From assembly GCF_013868415.1 (NCBI RefSeq), contig NZ_JACEMT010000049.1:1-64000 (forward strand): 64,000 nt of DNA, written 5' to 3'. Each line of letters opens with the position of its first letter. Within the stretch, counting starts at the first letter, position 1. The notes below the pieces were generated by a model. That model saw only the letters and a list, made by a program, of their open reading frames with translations, did no database searches and was not told where the DNA came from. Origin of the DNA: Marinobacterium marinum. GTDB taxonomy: Bacteria; Pseudomonadota; Gammaproteobacteria; Pseudomonadales; Balneatricaceae. A program made the translations under genes and the position numbers. Positions 27,001 to 36,058 of this stretch are shown here, one piece after another.

Positions 27001-27775
27001 CAGCCTGACCCGCATTGCTATGGCGTTGGAGCGGGAAGAGCTGGTGCTGTACTACCAGCCCAAGGTGAATATGCGCACCGGTGCGCTGGTGGGGTGCGAG
27101 GCGCTGATCCGCTGGCAGCACCCGGAGCGGGGCTTGTTGATGCCGGCCGATTTTCTGCCGGTGATTGAAAATCAGTATCTGGCCGTGGATATCGGCAACT
27201 GGGTGCTGGAAACCGTGCTGGATCAAATACTGGCATGGCGCGGTCAGGGGCTGGAAATACCGATCAGTGCCAATATTGACGCGATTCACCTGCAGCAGCC
27301 CGACTTTGTTGAGCATTTGGGCGTGCTGCTGGAGCGTCGGCCTGATATCCGCAGCGGTGATTTGGAGCTCGAAATTCTGGAAACAACCGCGCTGGATGAT
27401 GTGGACTACGTGTCGACGGTCATTCATGCCTGTAAGGCACTGGGCATTCGCTTTGCGCTGGATGATTTCGGGACCGGTTACTCGTCCTTGACCTACCTCA
27501 AACGTCTGCCTGCCGAAGTGCTCAAGATCGACCGCAGTTTTGTCCATGACATGCTGGCCGATCAGGATGATCTGGCCATTTTGACCGGAGTCATTCAGTT
27601 GGCTGATGCTTTCAAGCGAGAGGTGATCGCGGAAGGCGTCGAGACTGAACAGCATTGCCGTGAACTGCTGGCGTTGGGATGCGAGTTGGGGCAGGGGTAT
27701 GCGATTGCCCGGCCCATGCCGGCAGAGGCGTTGCCGGCATGGTTGAGTCGCCGCTCTTGTCCGGCGGAGGACTGA
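24017..27775 (+). CDS. Multi-sensor GGDEF/EAL cyclic-di-GMP protein
   Basis: A 1252-residue inner-membrane signalling protein. Order: TM about residues 22-38; PAS about 55-160; TM about 195-215; PAS about 245-355; GAF about 360-495; GAF about 520-685; PAS about 695-815; GGDEF about 830-990 with intact GGDEF at 899-903 and FIDLDGFK; EAL about 1005-1250 with EAL at 1028-1030, IRW, and DDFGTGYSSL. Catalytic motifs of both output domains look intact, so it could make, degrade or switch between making and degrading c-di-GMP. The only N-terminal start is a TTG at 24017, after an in-frame TAG; ribosome binding is weak. It is a single-gene unit. Confidence 0.9.
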   Translation: MKQELLSEPFDLISPVPRSFPNYLRIFLLLWLSWLAITKTVSVAQAEQFLARGPAFEQVFSEAALPMLLIDPVSGQIRMANAAAARFYGYDRQRLSDMHIQQINTFTSEQIASERALARSEGRNYFIFRHRLANGETRLVAVHSRPYLFDGQTLLYSVISDVTPERHPQDELWRYQQALESMVDAQLDEIERGQRWLQWTLAGALLAQALVIVLLVRNIGRRRELEKRTRATNKALSDSRHQLESAQRIARVGSWRLDQQARQIHCSREMKNILELESETFEQPLRQAMERIHPDDMERVKRRYADAIDQGMPYDLEHRLLMPDGRVKHVHVRSESHCLDDGCERVTVGTVQDVTRQHVVQAALGALAGEFAPLTGDAFYLAVCCHLRQALGLDYVFVGQLSSHHDRVEVCVGCTSDGEMQPFDYSLQGTPCSNVMKTAHAVYPDKVAEMYPADPLLGEMGVRSYIGSSLLDKRQQPMGILVGLGRKPLLQAELARELMGVFVERVDAEMQRSAVERRLEKTDAYRQIVLRFSSRFINLSLSEVDKAIQDALHEIGEFIGADSCYLFAYDHAAGVVSMTHEWCTEDMPTEKELLQRLPVARLPVWLDHHQRGEAVVVEDTSRLNEPLVAEVLKRKSVKCLVDQPLMNNGICTGFVGVVSRQRVNLFSSHTGGLLRLFADLLVNVRQRQQVEGELRLSASVFDNADESIMIADVAGQILSVNGAFTRTTGYAAEQAVGRSLSFMNTLHGTPGSLDTLWQQLRNFGSWKGEAWNVRPTGERYAVLQKINAFHDEQGVLQGYVSLMSDITPFKQHQRELERIAHFDALTGLPNRTLLADRLQQAMALAQRRQRNIATLFIDLDGFKSVNDNYSHAVGDRLLVRLAGRMQQEIRQEDTLGRLGGDEFVAVLVDLDNTEASLPVIRRLLDVVSEPVRFDGLELKVSASIGVAFYPQQDSLDADQLLRQADQAMYQAKQAGKNRYQLFDVERDRALRSQHDSLTRIAMALEREELVLYYQPKVNMRTGALVGCEALIRWQHPERGLLMPADFLPVIENQYLAVDIGNWVLETVLDQILAWRGQGLEIPISANIDAIHLQQPDFVEHLGVLLERRPDIRSGDLELEILETTALDDVDYVSTVIHACKALGIRFALDDFGTGYSSLTYLKRLPAEVLKIDRSFVHDMLADQDDLAILTGVIQLADAFKREVIAEGVETEQHCRELLALGCELGQGYAIARPMPAEALPAWLSRRSCPAED

Positions 27776-27778
27776 GCT

Positions 27779-28729
27779 TTAATTGACGCGTCGGACGGAG
27801 GTCTGCTGGAGAAAGCCGCGAATGTTTTCGACGGTCTGTTCGATAATGGTTTGACGTGCCTGCACACTGCCCCAGGCCGAATGAGGGGTGATAATCAGAT
27901 TCGGAATGGCCGGGTCCAGCAGTATGTTGCCCTGACGAGGAGGCTCTTCGCTGAGTACATCCGTGGCCGCTCCACCCAAATGTCCCGAGCACAGAGCATC
28001 CTTGAGCGCTGTTTCATCGACGATACCGCCGCGTGCGGCATTGATCAGGAAGCTGCCGGCTTTCATGCGGGCCAGAGCGGGAGCATCGATCAAATGATGT
28101 GTTGCTTCGGTCAGAGGGCAGTGCAGACTGATGACATCGGCCTGGCTCAACACCGTCTCCAGTGCTACCCGGTCGGCCGGAATGCTGGTGCTGCCGGGGC
28201 GAGCCGCGATCATGACCTGCATACCGAAGCAGCGGGCTAGACGTGCGACCTCCTGCCCCAGGGCACCGTAACCGACAATCCCCAGCGTACGTCCATTGAG
28301 TTCCAGAATCGGGTAGTCCAGCAGGCAGAACTGACTGGAGCGGTTCCAGTCGCCCCGGCGTACCGCTCGGTCATAGTCCAGCAGTCGTGTGTGCAACGCC
28401 AGCATCAGGCTCAGTACATGCTGTGCAACGGACTGTACGCCGTAGCCTTGCGAGTTGCAGACCGTGATGCCACGTGCAGTGGCGGCCGTCAGGTCGATAG
28501 TGTTAACGCCGGTGGCAACGACGCAAATCAGCTGCAGCGAGTCTGCATTACGGATGAGATCGGCATCCAGCACGACCTTGTTGGTGATGACCAGCTCAAA
28601 ACCGGCAATGCGCTCAGCGACCTGTTCCGGGGAGGTGGTCGGATAACAGACCAGCGTTTCAACGCAGTCTGCAAGCGGGGAGAGGTCCAGGTCATCCAGA
28701 CTTTGTGTATCCAGAAAAACAGCTTTCAT
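27779..28729 (-). CDS. D-2-hydroxyacid dehydrogenase (NAD-binding)
   Basis: A 316-residue cytoplasmic oxidoreductase that interconverts 2-oxoacids and D-2-hydroxyacids (glycerate dehydrogenase / hydroxypyruvate reductase-like). Seen: VVATGVNTIDLTAATARGI, the Rossmann loop LGIVGYGALGQEVARLA, and the three catalytic residues in NAARGGIVDE (Arg), DVLSEEPP (Glu) and TPHSAWGS (His). The acid chain length used is unknown. It is convergent with the GGDEF/EAL gene (3 bp gap) and 67 bp from the RND gene upstream. Confidence 0.88.
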   Translation of the reverse strand: MKAVFLDTQSLDDLDLSPLADCVETLVCYPTTSPEQVAERIAGFELVITNKVVLDADLIRNADSLQLICVVATGVNTIDLTAATARGITVCNSQGYGVQSVAQHVLSLMLALHTRLLDYDRAVRRGDWNRSSQFCLLDYPILELNGRTLGIVGYGALGQEVARLARCFGMQVMIAARPGSTSIPADRVALETVLSQADVISLHCPLTEATHHLIDAPALARMKAGSFLINAARGGIVDETALKDALCSGHLGGAATDVLSEEPPRQGNILLDPAIPNLIITPHSAWGSVQARQTIIEQTVENIRGFLQQTSVRRVN

Positions 28730-28760
28730 ATCAGGTCCAGTCGGTCGGCAGTTGGCTTTC

Positions 28761-28788
28761 GGGCCCTCATCTTAGCGGCTGAGGGCCC
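28761..28788. terminator. GC-rich hairpin downstream of the RND efflux operon
   Basis: GGGCCCTCA at 28761-28769 pairs perfectly with TGAGGGCCC at 28780-28788. It lies nine bases beyond the RND stop on the minus strand and upstream of the hydroxyacid dehydrogenase. There is no T-run on either side. Confidence 0.5.
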
Positions 28789-28796
28789 GGGGTCAA

Positions 28797-31700
28797 TCAG
28801 AGCCAGTGACGGCGAGCCAGCGCATAGAACAGCAGGGGAACCACAATAATGGTGAGCAGCGTGGACATGGTCAGCCCAAATACCAGCGAGATGGCGAGCC
28901 CGTTGAAGATCGGATCATGCAGGATGAAATAGGCACCAACCATGGCCGAAATGGCGGTCAGCGCAATCGGTTTGATGCGAACGGCACCGGCCAGCACCAC
29001 GGCTTCTTCCAGCGAGGAGCCCTCATCCAGCAGCTGACGGATAAACACCACCAGCAGGATGGAGTTGCGCACGATAATGCCGGCCAGGGCGATCATGCCG
29101 ATCATACTGGTGGCGGTGAACTCCCGCCCCAGCAGGGCATGGCCCGGCAGGATGCCGATCAGGGTCAGCGGGATCGGGGCCATGATCACCAGCGGCAGCA
29201 CGTAGGAACGGAACTGTGCCACCAGCAGCAGGAAGATCATGAAGATGCCGACGCTGTAGGCGATGCCCATGTCGCGGAAGGTTTCATAGGTGATTTGCCA
29301 CTCGCCGTCCCATTTCAGTGTGCCCAGTTCCGGCAGCGGCGGTTGCTGGATGAAGAACTGTTCCGGCGCGCCTTCCAACTGCCCCAGTCGCTCCACCATG
29401 GCGAACATGCCATACAAGGGCGAGTCGATGGCGCCGGCCATATCGGCAGTGACATAGGTCACCGGCAGCAGGTCCTTGTGGTAGCGGGCACCGGGCCATG
29501 CGGTCGGCTCGATGCGGGCGATACTGGCCAGCGGAATCAGCTGCCCGTCACGGTTGCGCACCTGCAGCGACAGCAGTGCCGAGGCCTGGGCCTTGTCGCC
29601 CTCGTTGAGGATCACCCGGATCGGCACCGGATACTTGGCGTGCGCGTCATGCAGGTAGCTCTGGGTGCTGCCGCCCAGTGCGGTCTGCAGGGCCTGTACC
29701 ACCTGTCCCTGAGCAACGCCGTAACGGGCGGCACGGGCGCGGTCGATGACGACCTGCCACTGCTGCACCGGCGCTTCCAGCGTGGTGTCGATATCAACCA
29801 GTCCTTCGACCTGGTGCATCTGAGCAGCGACTTGTTGTGCCAGCGCCGTGCGGCGCGGCTCGTCGGCAGCATAGATCTCGGCCACCAGTGGCGACAGCAC
29901 CGGCGGGCCGGGCGGGATCTCGACAATCTTCACCGCAGCACCAAAGGGCTTGGCAATGGCCTGCAGGGGGGCGCGCAGCGAGGTGGCAATGTCGTGTGAT
30001 TGCTGCTCACGGTCAGTATCGGCCACCAGATTGACTTGCAGATCGCCGTGCCAGGGGTCGCTACGCAGATAGTACTGGCGCACCAGTCCGTTGAAGTTGA
30101 TCGGCGAGGCGGTACCGGCATAGCTCTGCCAGTTGGTTACTTCGGGCACTGTCTCCAGATAGGCGCCGAGTGCCAGCAACAGCCGCTGGGTCTCTTCCAT
30201 CGGCGTTGATTCCGGCATGTCGACCACTACCTGCAGCTCGGACTTGTTGTCGAACGGCAGCATCTTGAGGATGACGAACTGGTACACCGGCAAGGCCATC
30301 GACAGCAGCATCAGGCCGATGACACCCAGACTGAGCAAGCGGCGTCGCCAGTTGTGGTCACCCAGAAACGGGGTGAGTACGAAACGGAAGATTTTCAGCG
30401 ATACCGGGCTGACGCCATCGGCGGAGCTGCCGGTTTCCTCTACTTCGCCCTTGCGATGATGCAGTAGCCGCATCGCCAGCCAGGGCGCGACCACGAAAGC
30501 CACGATCTGCGACAGCACCATGCCGGCGGAGGCGTTGATTGGAATGGGGCTCATATAAGGCCCCATCAAACCGGTGACGAACGCCATCGGCAGCAACGCC
30601 GCCATAATGGTCAGACTGGCCATGATGGTCGGGGTGCCCACTTCGTCCACGGCCACGGGGATGATGTCGCGGATCTTGTGGGTGGAGTTCTGGATGCGGC
30701 GGTTGATGTTCTCGGTGATGACGATGCCGTCATCGACCAGAATGCCGATGGAGAAGATCAGTGCGAACAGGGATACCCGGTTCAGGGTAAAGCCCCAGGC
30801 CCAGGAAAACACCAGCGTCAGCAGCAGGGTCACCAGCACGGCGATGCCGACGATGGTGGCCTGACGCCAGCCCATGGCGGCCAGCACCAGCAGCACCACG
30901 CAGACGGTGGCCGAGATCAGGTCGGAGATCAGCTTTTCCGCCTTGGCTGAAGCCGTCTCGCCGTAGTTGCGGGTGATCACCAGTTCCACGCCTTCCGGCA
31001 GAGCGCGGTTGCGCAACAGTTCCAGCCGTTCCTCGATGGCGGTGGTGATATTGATCGCGTTTTGTCCTGGCTGCTTGGCGATGGCCAGGGTGACGGCCGG
31101 GTAAATCTGGCCGATCTCTCCCGAGCGATGATCGGCCTTGCCGGGTCCGAAGCCGAGCATGACGCTCTGGTCCGGCACCGTTTCGCCCCGACTGACCTCG
31201 GCGATGTCGCGCATGAATACCGCCGCGCCCTGATGCATGCCCACGACCAGGTTGCGCACATCATCGACCTGCTCCAGCAGCTGACCGGCCTGGACCGGGA
31301 TCGACAGGCTATTCTGTGTTGTGCGCAAATCCTGGGAACTGGCGTTGGCGGCCTGCAGTGCCATTGCAATGTCGTCCAGGGTCAGGCTGTGGCCGGCGAG
31401 CAGCGCCGGATCGAAACGGATATCCACCCGATCCGGTACTCCGCCCACGGTGTAAATGTCGCGAGTGCCGGGGATGCGCTTGAGCGCTACCTCCAGCATG
31501 TGCGCCATACGGGTCAGTTCGGTGCCAGCATAGCGCTGTTGCGGATCGTACAGGGTCAGCGACATGATCGGCACGTCATCAATGCTGCGTGGCTTGATCA
31601 GCGGCTGGGTGGCACCCAGATCGGCCGGCAGCCAGTCCTGATTGGAATAGACCTGATTGTACAGTCGTACCAGCGCTTCCTGCCGGGTGACGCCGACCTT

Positions 31701-32015
31701 GAATTGCACCGTGATCACCGCCATCCCCTGGCGGGATACGGAATAGACATGCTTGACCCCTTCGATCTCGCTCATCACCTGTTCGGCGGGTGTAGCGATG
31801 ACGCTCTCCACCTCGGTGACACTGGCGCCGGGCAGGGCGACGATGATGTCGGCCAGGGTGACATCGATCTGTGGTTCCTCTTCTTTGGGCGTGAACACCA
31901 GCACCAGAGCGCCGAGCAGTATGGCGAGCAGAGTCAGCAGCGGGGTGAGTTTTGAATCCTGAAATACGCGGGCAATTGCGCCGGACGGGCCGACCGGTGG
32001 CAAGGGCTGGCTCAT
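28797..32015 (-). CDS. RND efflux transporter permease (AcrB/HAE family)
   Basis: A 1072-residue proton-driven exporter. Seen: an N-terminal TM after KLTPLLTLLAILLGA, the porter-domain phrase ALPGASVTEVESVIATPAEQVMSEIEGV, the TM4 motif FSIGILVDDGIVITENINRR with the paired aspartates of the proton relay, and a second TM block near the end (FTATSMIGMIALAGIIVRNSILLV). It resembles the subgroup paired with short adaptors rather than AcrB itself. Substrate is unknown. Its ATG overlaps the adaptor stop by 4 bp. No outer-membrane factor gene is adjacent, so it must borrow one. Confidence 0.93.
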   Translation of the reverse strand: MSQPLPPVGPSGAIARVFQDSKLTPLLTLLAILLGALVLVFTPKEEEPQIDVTLADIIVALPGASVTEVESVIATPAEQVMSEIEGVKHVYSVSRQGMAVITVQFKVGVTRQEALVRLYNQVYSNQDWLPADLGATQPLIKPRSIDDVPIMSLTLYDPQQRYAGTELTRMAHMLEVALKRIPGTRDIYTVGGVPDRVDIRFDPALLAGHSLTLDDIAMALQAANASSQDLRTTQNSLSIPVQAGQLLEQVDDVRNLVVGMHQGAAVFMRDIAEVSRGETVPDQSVMLGFGPGKADHRSGEIGQIYPAVTLAIAKQPGQNAINITTAIEERLELLRNRALPEGVELVITRNYGETASAKAEKLISDLISATVCVVLLVLAAMGWRQATIVGIAVLVTLLLTLVFSWAWGFTLNRVSLFALIFSIGILVDDGIVITENINRRIQNSTHKIRDIIPVAVDEVGTPTIMASLTIMAALLPMAFVTGLMGPYMSPIPINASAGMVLSQIVAFVVAPWLAMRLLHHRKGEVEETGSSADGVSPVSLKIFRFVLTPFLGDHNWRRRLLSLGVIGLMLLSMALPVYQFVILKMLPFDNKSELQVVVDMPESTPMEETQRLLLALGAYLETVPEVTNWQSYAGTASPINFNGLVRQYYLRSDPWHGDLQVNLVADTDREQQSHDIATSLRAPLQAIAKPFGAAVKIVEIPPGPPVLSPLVAEIYAADEPRRTALAQQVAAQMHQVEGLVDIDTTLEAPVQQWQVVIDRARAARYGVAQGQVVQALQTALGGSTQSYLHDAHAKYPVPIRVILNEGDKAQASALLSLQVRNRDGQLIPLASIARIEPTAWPGARYHKDLLPVTYVTADMAGAIDSPLYGMFAMVERLGQLEGAPEQFFIQQPPLPELGTLKWDGEWQITYETFRDMGIAYSVGIFMIFLLLVAQFRSYVLPLVIMAPIPLTLIGILPGHALLGREFTATSMIGMIALAGIIVRNSILLVVFIRQLLDEGSSLEEAVVLAGAVRIKPIALTAISAMVGAYFILHDPIFNGLAISLVFGLTMSTLLTIIVVPLLFYALARRHWL

Positions 32016-33058
32016 TGGGCAGTCTCCTCAACCGGATGCAGCTCGGCGGCACCGCTGAGATCAAGAGGATGAGCGACGATATGTTCACCCGCCTTCAATC
32101 CGGCCAGTACTTCTACCTGGTCACCGTTACGCACACCGGTACGAATCTGGCGCAGGCGAGGCGTATCCTGGTCATCCAGTACGAAGACGGCGCGCAGCTC
32201 ACTGCGATGCAGGATGGCGTCAGCGGGAATCCACAATGCTTCGCGGGTGGCCACCGGTACACTGACCTTGACCAGCATGCCTGGGTACAGTTGACCGCCC
32301 GGTTCGGTCAGCGGCATACGCAGGCGAAAGGTGTGGGTAGCCGGGTCGGCGTAGGGGTAGAAGGTCATTTCGCCGGTTTCCAGCGCACGGCCATCGGGCA
32401 GGGCTACAAGGGCGCGGCGCTGTTCGCGGGCCAGCCCGGCATATTGCTGCGGCAGATCCACCACCACGCGCAGGTGCTGCAGCGACAGGCCGGTCAGCAG
32501 CGGCTGCCCCGGGTTAACGCTTTCGCCCAGCTCCACATGACGCTCGGTCAGGATACCGCCGTAGGGTGCGGTGATGCGGGTGTAATCGAGCTGCTGTTGT
32601 GCTTCGGCCAGTCCTGCATCGGCGCGGGCCAGCCGCGCCTGAGCGGCATTGAGCTGGTTGCGGGCCTGGTCCAGTGCCTGGTTGGCGACCAGCTTGCGCT
32701 CATGCAGGGACTGGACGCGGGCGAACTGCTGACGTGCGTCGGTCAGCCCCGCCCGGGCTTCGGCGAGTCCAGCCTGTGCCTGGCTGAAGCGGGCCTGTTG
32801 CTCGCTGTCCTCCAGTTGCACGATCAGTGCGCCGGCGGGGACGGAATCGTCCACGTCGAAGGGCAGGGCGGTAACACGACCGCTGGTCTGGGCCGAAACG
32901 GTGCTTTGCTGTACGGCTTCGATGACGCCATCCAGCAGCAGGTGCTCTTCGAGGGCCTGGCGTTGCACGACAATGTTTGAAGGGACGGGGATTTCGGCCG
33001 CCAGCAGAAGAGGTGCCAGCAAGGACAGTAGCAGGGGCAGGGTACGCAGCAAAATCAT
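32012..33058 (-). CDS. RND efflux periplasmic adaptor subunit
   Basis: A 348-residue membrane fusion protein with a signal sequence (MILLRTLPLLLSLLAPLLLAA). Domains: beta-barrel/lipoyl half with SAQTSGRVTALPFDVDDSVPAGALIVQLE; an alpha-helical hairpin (about residues 90-150, heptad-like LAEARAGLTDARQQFARV); second lipoyl half TRITAPYGGILTERHVELGESV; and the membrane-proximal end. It would bridge the inner-membrane pump to an outer-membrane channel. It is the first gene of the two-gene operon and is coupled to the pump by an ATGA overlap. No regulator is adjacent. Confidence 0.92.
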   Translation of the reverse strand: MILLRTLPLLLSLLAPLLLAAEIPVPSNIVVQRQALEEHLLLDGVIEAVQQSTVSAQTSGRVTALPFDVDDSVPAGALIVQLEDSEQQARFSQAQAGLAEARAGLTDARQQFARVQSLHERKLVANQALDQARNQLNAAQARLARADAGLAEAQQQLDYTRITAPYGGILTERHVELGESVNPGQPLLTGLSLQHLRVVVDLPQQYAGLAREQRRALVALPDGRALETGEMTFYPYADPATHTFRLRMPLTEPGGQLYPGMLVKVSVPVATREALWIPADAILHRSELRAVFVLDDQDTPRLRQIRTGVRNGDQVEVLAGLKAGEHIVAHPLDLSGAAELHPVEETAQ

Positions 33059-33147
33059 GGTGCCGCTCCTCGGGATGTTTTTAATATTAGTTGATATTCA
33101 TATAAAAGAGGTCGCGAGGTCAATCGAGTCGGAAGAGATTTGTCTGA

Positions 33148-33350
33148 TACCATTACGTCGATCAGTATAGCGTCGAAGAGCACCGCAACCAGCAGCGTTT
33201 TCGTGACCGTATGCTGGCCAACCCCGATGAAAGGGCGGCCCATGAGGCCCGCAAACGGGAAACTCTGGCGGCCGGTGTGACCGAACAGGAGGCCTAGGGC
33301 AAGCTCAAGGCTTTGTGAAACAGAAGCTGGCGGAACATACGCCTGATTAA
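33148..33350 (+). pseudogene. Frameshifted remnant of a small protein gene
   Basis: From 33148 to a TAG at 33295-33297 one frame reads a charged, coding-like 49-residue segment (QYSVEEHRNQQRFRDRML, then NPDERAAHEARKRE). In another frame the sequence continues as GQAQGFVKQKLAEHTPD to a TAA at 33348-33350. One missing base near 33291-33299 would join them. A TTG at 33140 with GGAAGAG upstream could be the original start in a third frame. I do not recognise the family. It fills most of the 397-bp gap between the efflux operon and alaC. Confidence 0.4.
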
Positions 33351-33389
33351 GGCTGGCGAAAAGGCGGGAGAGGGTTTAGTCTCGATACA

Positions 33390-33409
33390 CGGCCATGAAG
33401 ACATGGCCG
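33390..33409 (+). other. Hairpin in the alaC leader
   Basis: An 8-bp perfect stem CGGCCATG/CATGGCCG with an AAGA loop, 47 bp before the alaC start. It has no T-run. Role unknown; it may simply lie in the 5' untranslated region. Confidence 0.35.
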
Positions 33410-33455
33410 GCGTCGCTCGGACGGTTCCGGGCGCTGACGTTTTATCGAGGTTGAC

Positions 33456-34685
33456 ATGACAGACAAGACCGGTGTGCGTCCCGTACGCCATTTTTCCCGT
33501 ATCGATCGCCTGCCCCCCTACGTATTCAACATCACCGCCGAGCTGAAGATGGCCGCCCGTCGCCGTGGCGAGGACATCATCGACTTCAGCATGGGCAACC
33601 CGGATGGCGCCACGCCACCGCATATCGTCGAAAAGCTGTGTGCCGTGGCCCAGCGAGACGATACCCATGGCTATTCCACCTCGCGCGGTATTCCGCGTCT
33701 GCGCCGTGCCATTTCACGCTGGTATGAAGATCGTTACCAGGTCGAGATCGATCCGGAAGACGAAGCCATTGTTACCATCGGATCCAAGGAAGGGCTGGCG
33801 CATCTGATGCTGGCGACCCTGGACCACGGCGACACTGTGCTGGTGCCCAATCCGAGTTATCCGATTCATATTTACGGGGCGGTGATTGCCGGCGCTCAGG
33901 TGCGCTCAGTGCCGCTGGTGCCGGGCGTTGACTTCTTTGTTGAGCTGGAGCGGGCGATTCGCGAATCCATCCCCAAGCCGAAGATGATTATTCTGGGTTT
34001 CCCGTCCAACCCCACGGCTCAATGTGTCGAGCTGGATTTCTTCGAGCGTGTGGTAGCGCTGGCCAAACAGTATGACATTATCGTCATACACGATCTGGCC
34101 TATGCCGATATCGTGTATGACGGCTGGACCGCACCTTCGATCATGCAGGTGCCGGGCGCCAAGGACGTGGCGGTGGAGTTTTTTACCCTGTCCAAAAGCT
34201 ACAATATGGCGGGCTGGCGTATCGGTTTCATGGTCGGCAACAAGGAACTGGTACATGCCCTGGCGCGGATCAAGAGTTACCATGACTACGGCACCTTCAC
34301 GCCCCTGCAGGTCGCGGCGATCGCGGCGCTGGAAGGGGATCAGCAGTGCGTGCGCGATATTGCCGAACAATACCGTCAGCGCCGTAATGTGCTGGTGAAA
34401 GGGCTGCACGAAGCAGGCTGGATGGTCGATAACCCCAAGGCCTCCATGTATGTATGGGCCAGGATTCCCGACGAGTATCGACGGTTGGGGTCGCTGGAAT
34501 TTTCCAAGAAATTGCTGGCCGATGCCAAGGTGTGCGTGTCGCCGGGAATCGGCTTTGGTGAGTATGGCGACGACTATGTACGGTTTGCCTTGATCGAAAA
34601 CAAGGATCGTATTCGCCAGGCCGTGAGAGGCATCAAGGCGATGCTGCGCAAGGATGGTGTGCAGGCTTCGGCCGGTCAGGAGTAA
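33456..34685 (+). CDS. alaC: Alanine aminotransferase AlaC
   Basis: A 409-residue class I/II PLP aminotransferase that makes alanine from pyruvate with glutamate as donor. Seen: the opening [52 protein letters not shown], and the PLP lysine in [17 protein letters not shown]. These phrases are characteristic of AlaC/YfdZ. ATG at 33456 with GAGG at about 33447. It is a single-gene unit ending in a strong terminator. Confidence 0.93.
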   Translation: MTDKTGVRPVRHFSRIDRLPPYVFNITAELKMAARRRGEDIIDFSMGNPDGATPPHIVEKLCAVAQRDDTHGYSTSRGIPRLRRAISRWYEDRYQVEIDPEDEAIVTIGSKEGLAHLMLATLDHGDTVLVPNPSYPIHIYGAVIAGAQVRSVPLVPGVDFFVELERAIRESIPKPKMIILGFPSNPTAQCVELDFFERVVALAKQYDIIVIHDLAYADIVYDGWTAPSIMQVPGAKDVAVEFFTLSKSYNMAGWRIGFMVGNKELVHALARIKSYHDYGTFTPLQVAAIAALEGDQQCVRDIAEQYRQRRNVLVKGLHEAGWMVDNPKASMYVWARIPDEYRRLGSLEFSKKLLADAKVCVSPGIGFGEYGDDYVRFALIENKDRIRQAVRGIKAMLRKDGVQASAGQE

Positions 34686-34698
34686 ACATTGCTAAAAA

Positions 34699-34723
34699 AA
34701 CCGCTGCCAGACAGCGGTTTTTT
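34699..34723 (+). terminator. Rho-independent terminator after alaC
   Basis: AACCGCTG at 34699-34706 pairs with CAGCGGTT at 34712-34719 around CCAGA, followed by a run of T to 34723. It begins 14 bp after the alaC stop. Confidence 0.88.
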
Positions 34724-34793
34724 ATGTCAGCTGATCGCCAATGATCTATCGGTGAAGGCAATACATTTTTCTGTGATGGCAAGGAGTGGTGAC

Positions 34794-35402
34794 ATGCGGA
34801 ATCTGCTGCGCATCATGATTTTGTGGATGGGTATAGGGCTGATACAGGGGTGCAGTGATGAGCGCCTGGAGCTGCTGGATGAGCAGGCGGTTATTCTGGC
34901 CTTTGGTGACAGCCTCACCGTCGGCATGGGCGTACCGGCAGCGGACAGCTACCCGTCGGTATTGGCTCGGCTGAGCGGTCGTCATGTCGAGTCGGCCGGG
35001 ATCTCCGGCGAGGTGTCGGCCCGAGGACTGGAACGCTTGCCTGCCGAGCTGTCGCGGGTGCGCCCAGACGTGTTGATCCTGTTGCATGGCGGCAATGACA
35101 TTCTGCGCAACCAGTCCGTGACCGAGCTGGAAAACAACCTGGATGCCATGATTCGGCTGGCGAGGTCTCGGGGTGTTGAGGTCGTACTGCTGGGCGTACC
35201 GGAGAAAAAGCTGTTTTCTGATGCGGCGCCACTGTATGCCGAGTTGGCGGAACGGCATGATCTGGTCTTTATTGAAGACCTGTTGTCCGGCTTGCTGAGA
35301 GATTCGGCGATGAAGTCCGATGCCGTCCATCTGAATGCGCAAGGCTATCGCGCTCTGGCCGAAGGTATCCATGCAACGCTGCAGAAGGAGGGCGCTTTGT
35401 GA
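34794..35402 (+). CDS. GDSL/SGNH-family arylesterase lipoprotein (TesA-like)
   Basis: A 202-residue hydrolase. The signal ends GLIQGC, which fits a lipobox rather than the soluble TesA signal, so it is probably a lipoprotein. Catalytic blocks: FGDSLTVG (Ser), GISGEVSARG (Gly), LLHGGNDILRN (Asn), and DAVHLNAQGYRAL (Asp and His). It resembles multifunctional thioesterase/esterase/lysophospholipase TesA. Start is the ATG at 34794 with AAGGAG upstream; the open frame from 34689 runs through the alaC terminator and is rejected. Its stop overlaps the next gene's GTG by 4 bp. Confidence 0.9.
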   Translation: MRNLLRIMILWMGIGLIQGCSDERLELLDEQAVILAFGDSLTVGMGVPAADSYPSVLARLSGRHVESAGISGEVSARGLERLPAELSRVRPDVLILLHGGNDILRNQSVTELENNLDAMIRLARSRGVEVVLLGVPEKKLFSDAAPLYAELAERHDLVFIEDLLSGLLRDSAMKSDAVHLNAQGYRALAEGIHATLQKEGAL

Positions 35403-35974
35403 GCGCGTTAGCAGAGTTGCTGCAGGAGGTCAGGGCCTGTCGGATCTGTGCCGATGTTTTGCCATTGGGGCCTCGACCGGTAGTGCAGGCTGATGTGAGG
35501 GCTCGCTTGCTTATCGTGGGGCAAGCGCCGGGACTGAAAGTGCATGAGACCGGTATTCCGTTCAACGATCCCAGCGGTGACCGTTTGCGTGACTGGTTGG
35601 GCGTGAGTCGGGAGGTTTTTTATGATCCTGTCCAGGTTGCCATACTGCCGATGGGGTTCTGTTATCCCGGCCGTGGTCGCTCGGGTGATAACCCGCCACG
35701 CCCCGAGTGCGCACCGGCCTGGCGGCAAAAATTGCTGGACCAGTTGCCGAATCTGGAATTGACCCTTCTGGTGGGGCGTTATGCTCAGGAATGGTATCTG
35801 GGCAAGGGCGGCAGTGTTACAGAGCGTGTCAGAAATTGGCGTGCATACGGGCCTGAGCAGTTGCCCTTGCCACACCCGAGTCCGCGCAATAATCTCTGGT
35901 TACGGCGTAATCCCTGGTTTGAAAAGGTGTTATTGCCGGAGCTGAAAGAGCGTATTGAGCGTCTTCGGGCATGA
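35399..35974 (+). CDS. Uracil-DNA glycosylase family protein
   Basis: A 191-residue member of the UDG superfamily, which removes damaged or misincorporated bases from DNA. Seen: an N-terminal CRICADVLPLGPRP, motif A LLIVGQAPGLKVHETGIPFNDPSGDRLRDWLG, AILPMGFCYPGRG and the motif B-like LPHPSPRNNLW. The activating Asp of motif A is not obvious in GQAPG, as in several subfamilies, so true glycosylase activity is unproven. The GTG start overlaps the esterase stop (GTGA). A weak hairpin follows (35992-36012). Confidence 0.82.
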   Translation: MSALAELLQEVRACRICADVLPLGPRPVVQADVRARLLIVGQAPGLKVHETGIPFNDPSGDRLRDWLGVSREVFYDPVQVAILPMGFCYPGRGRSGDNPPRPECAPAWRQKLLDQLPNLELTLLVGRYAQEWYLGKGGSVTERVRNWRAYGPEQLPLPHPSPRNNLWLRRNPWFEKVLLPELKERIERLRA

Positions 35975-36058
35975 ATATGCATAAGAGATCGCTCAAGGCT
36001 TTGAGTCTTGAGGGCTGAACGCCTAAAATTGCCGCCCTGAATTTAGGGGAGTCACATT

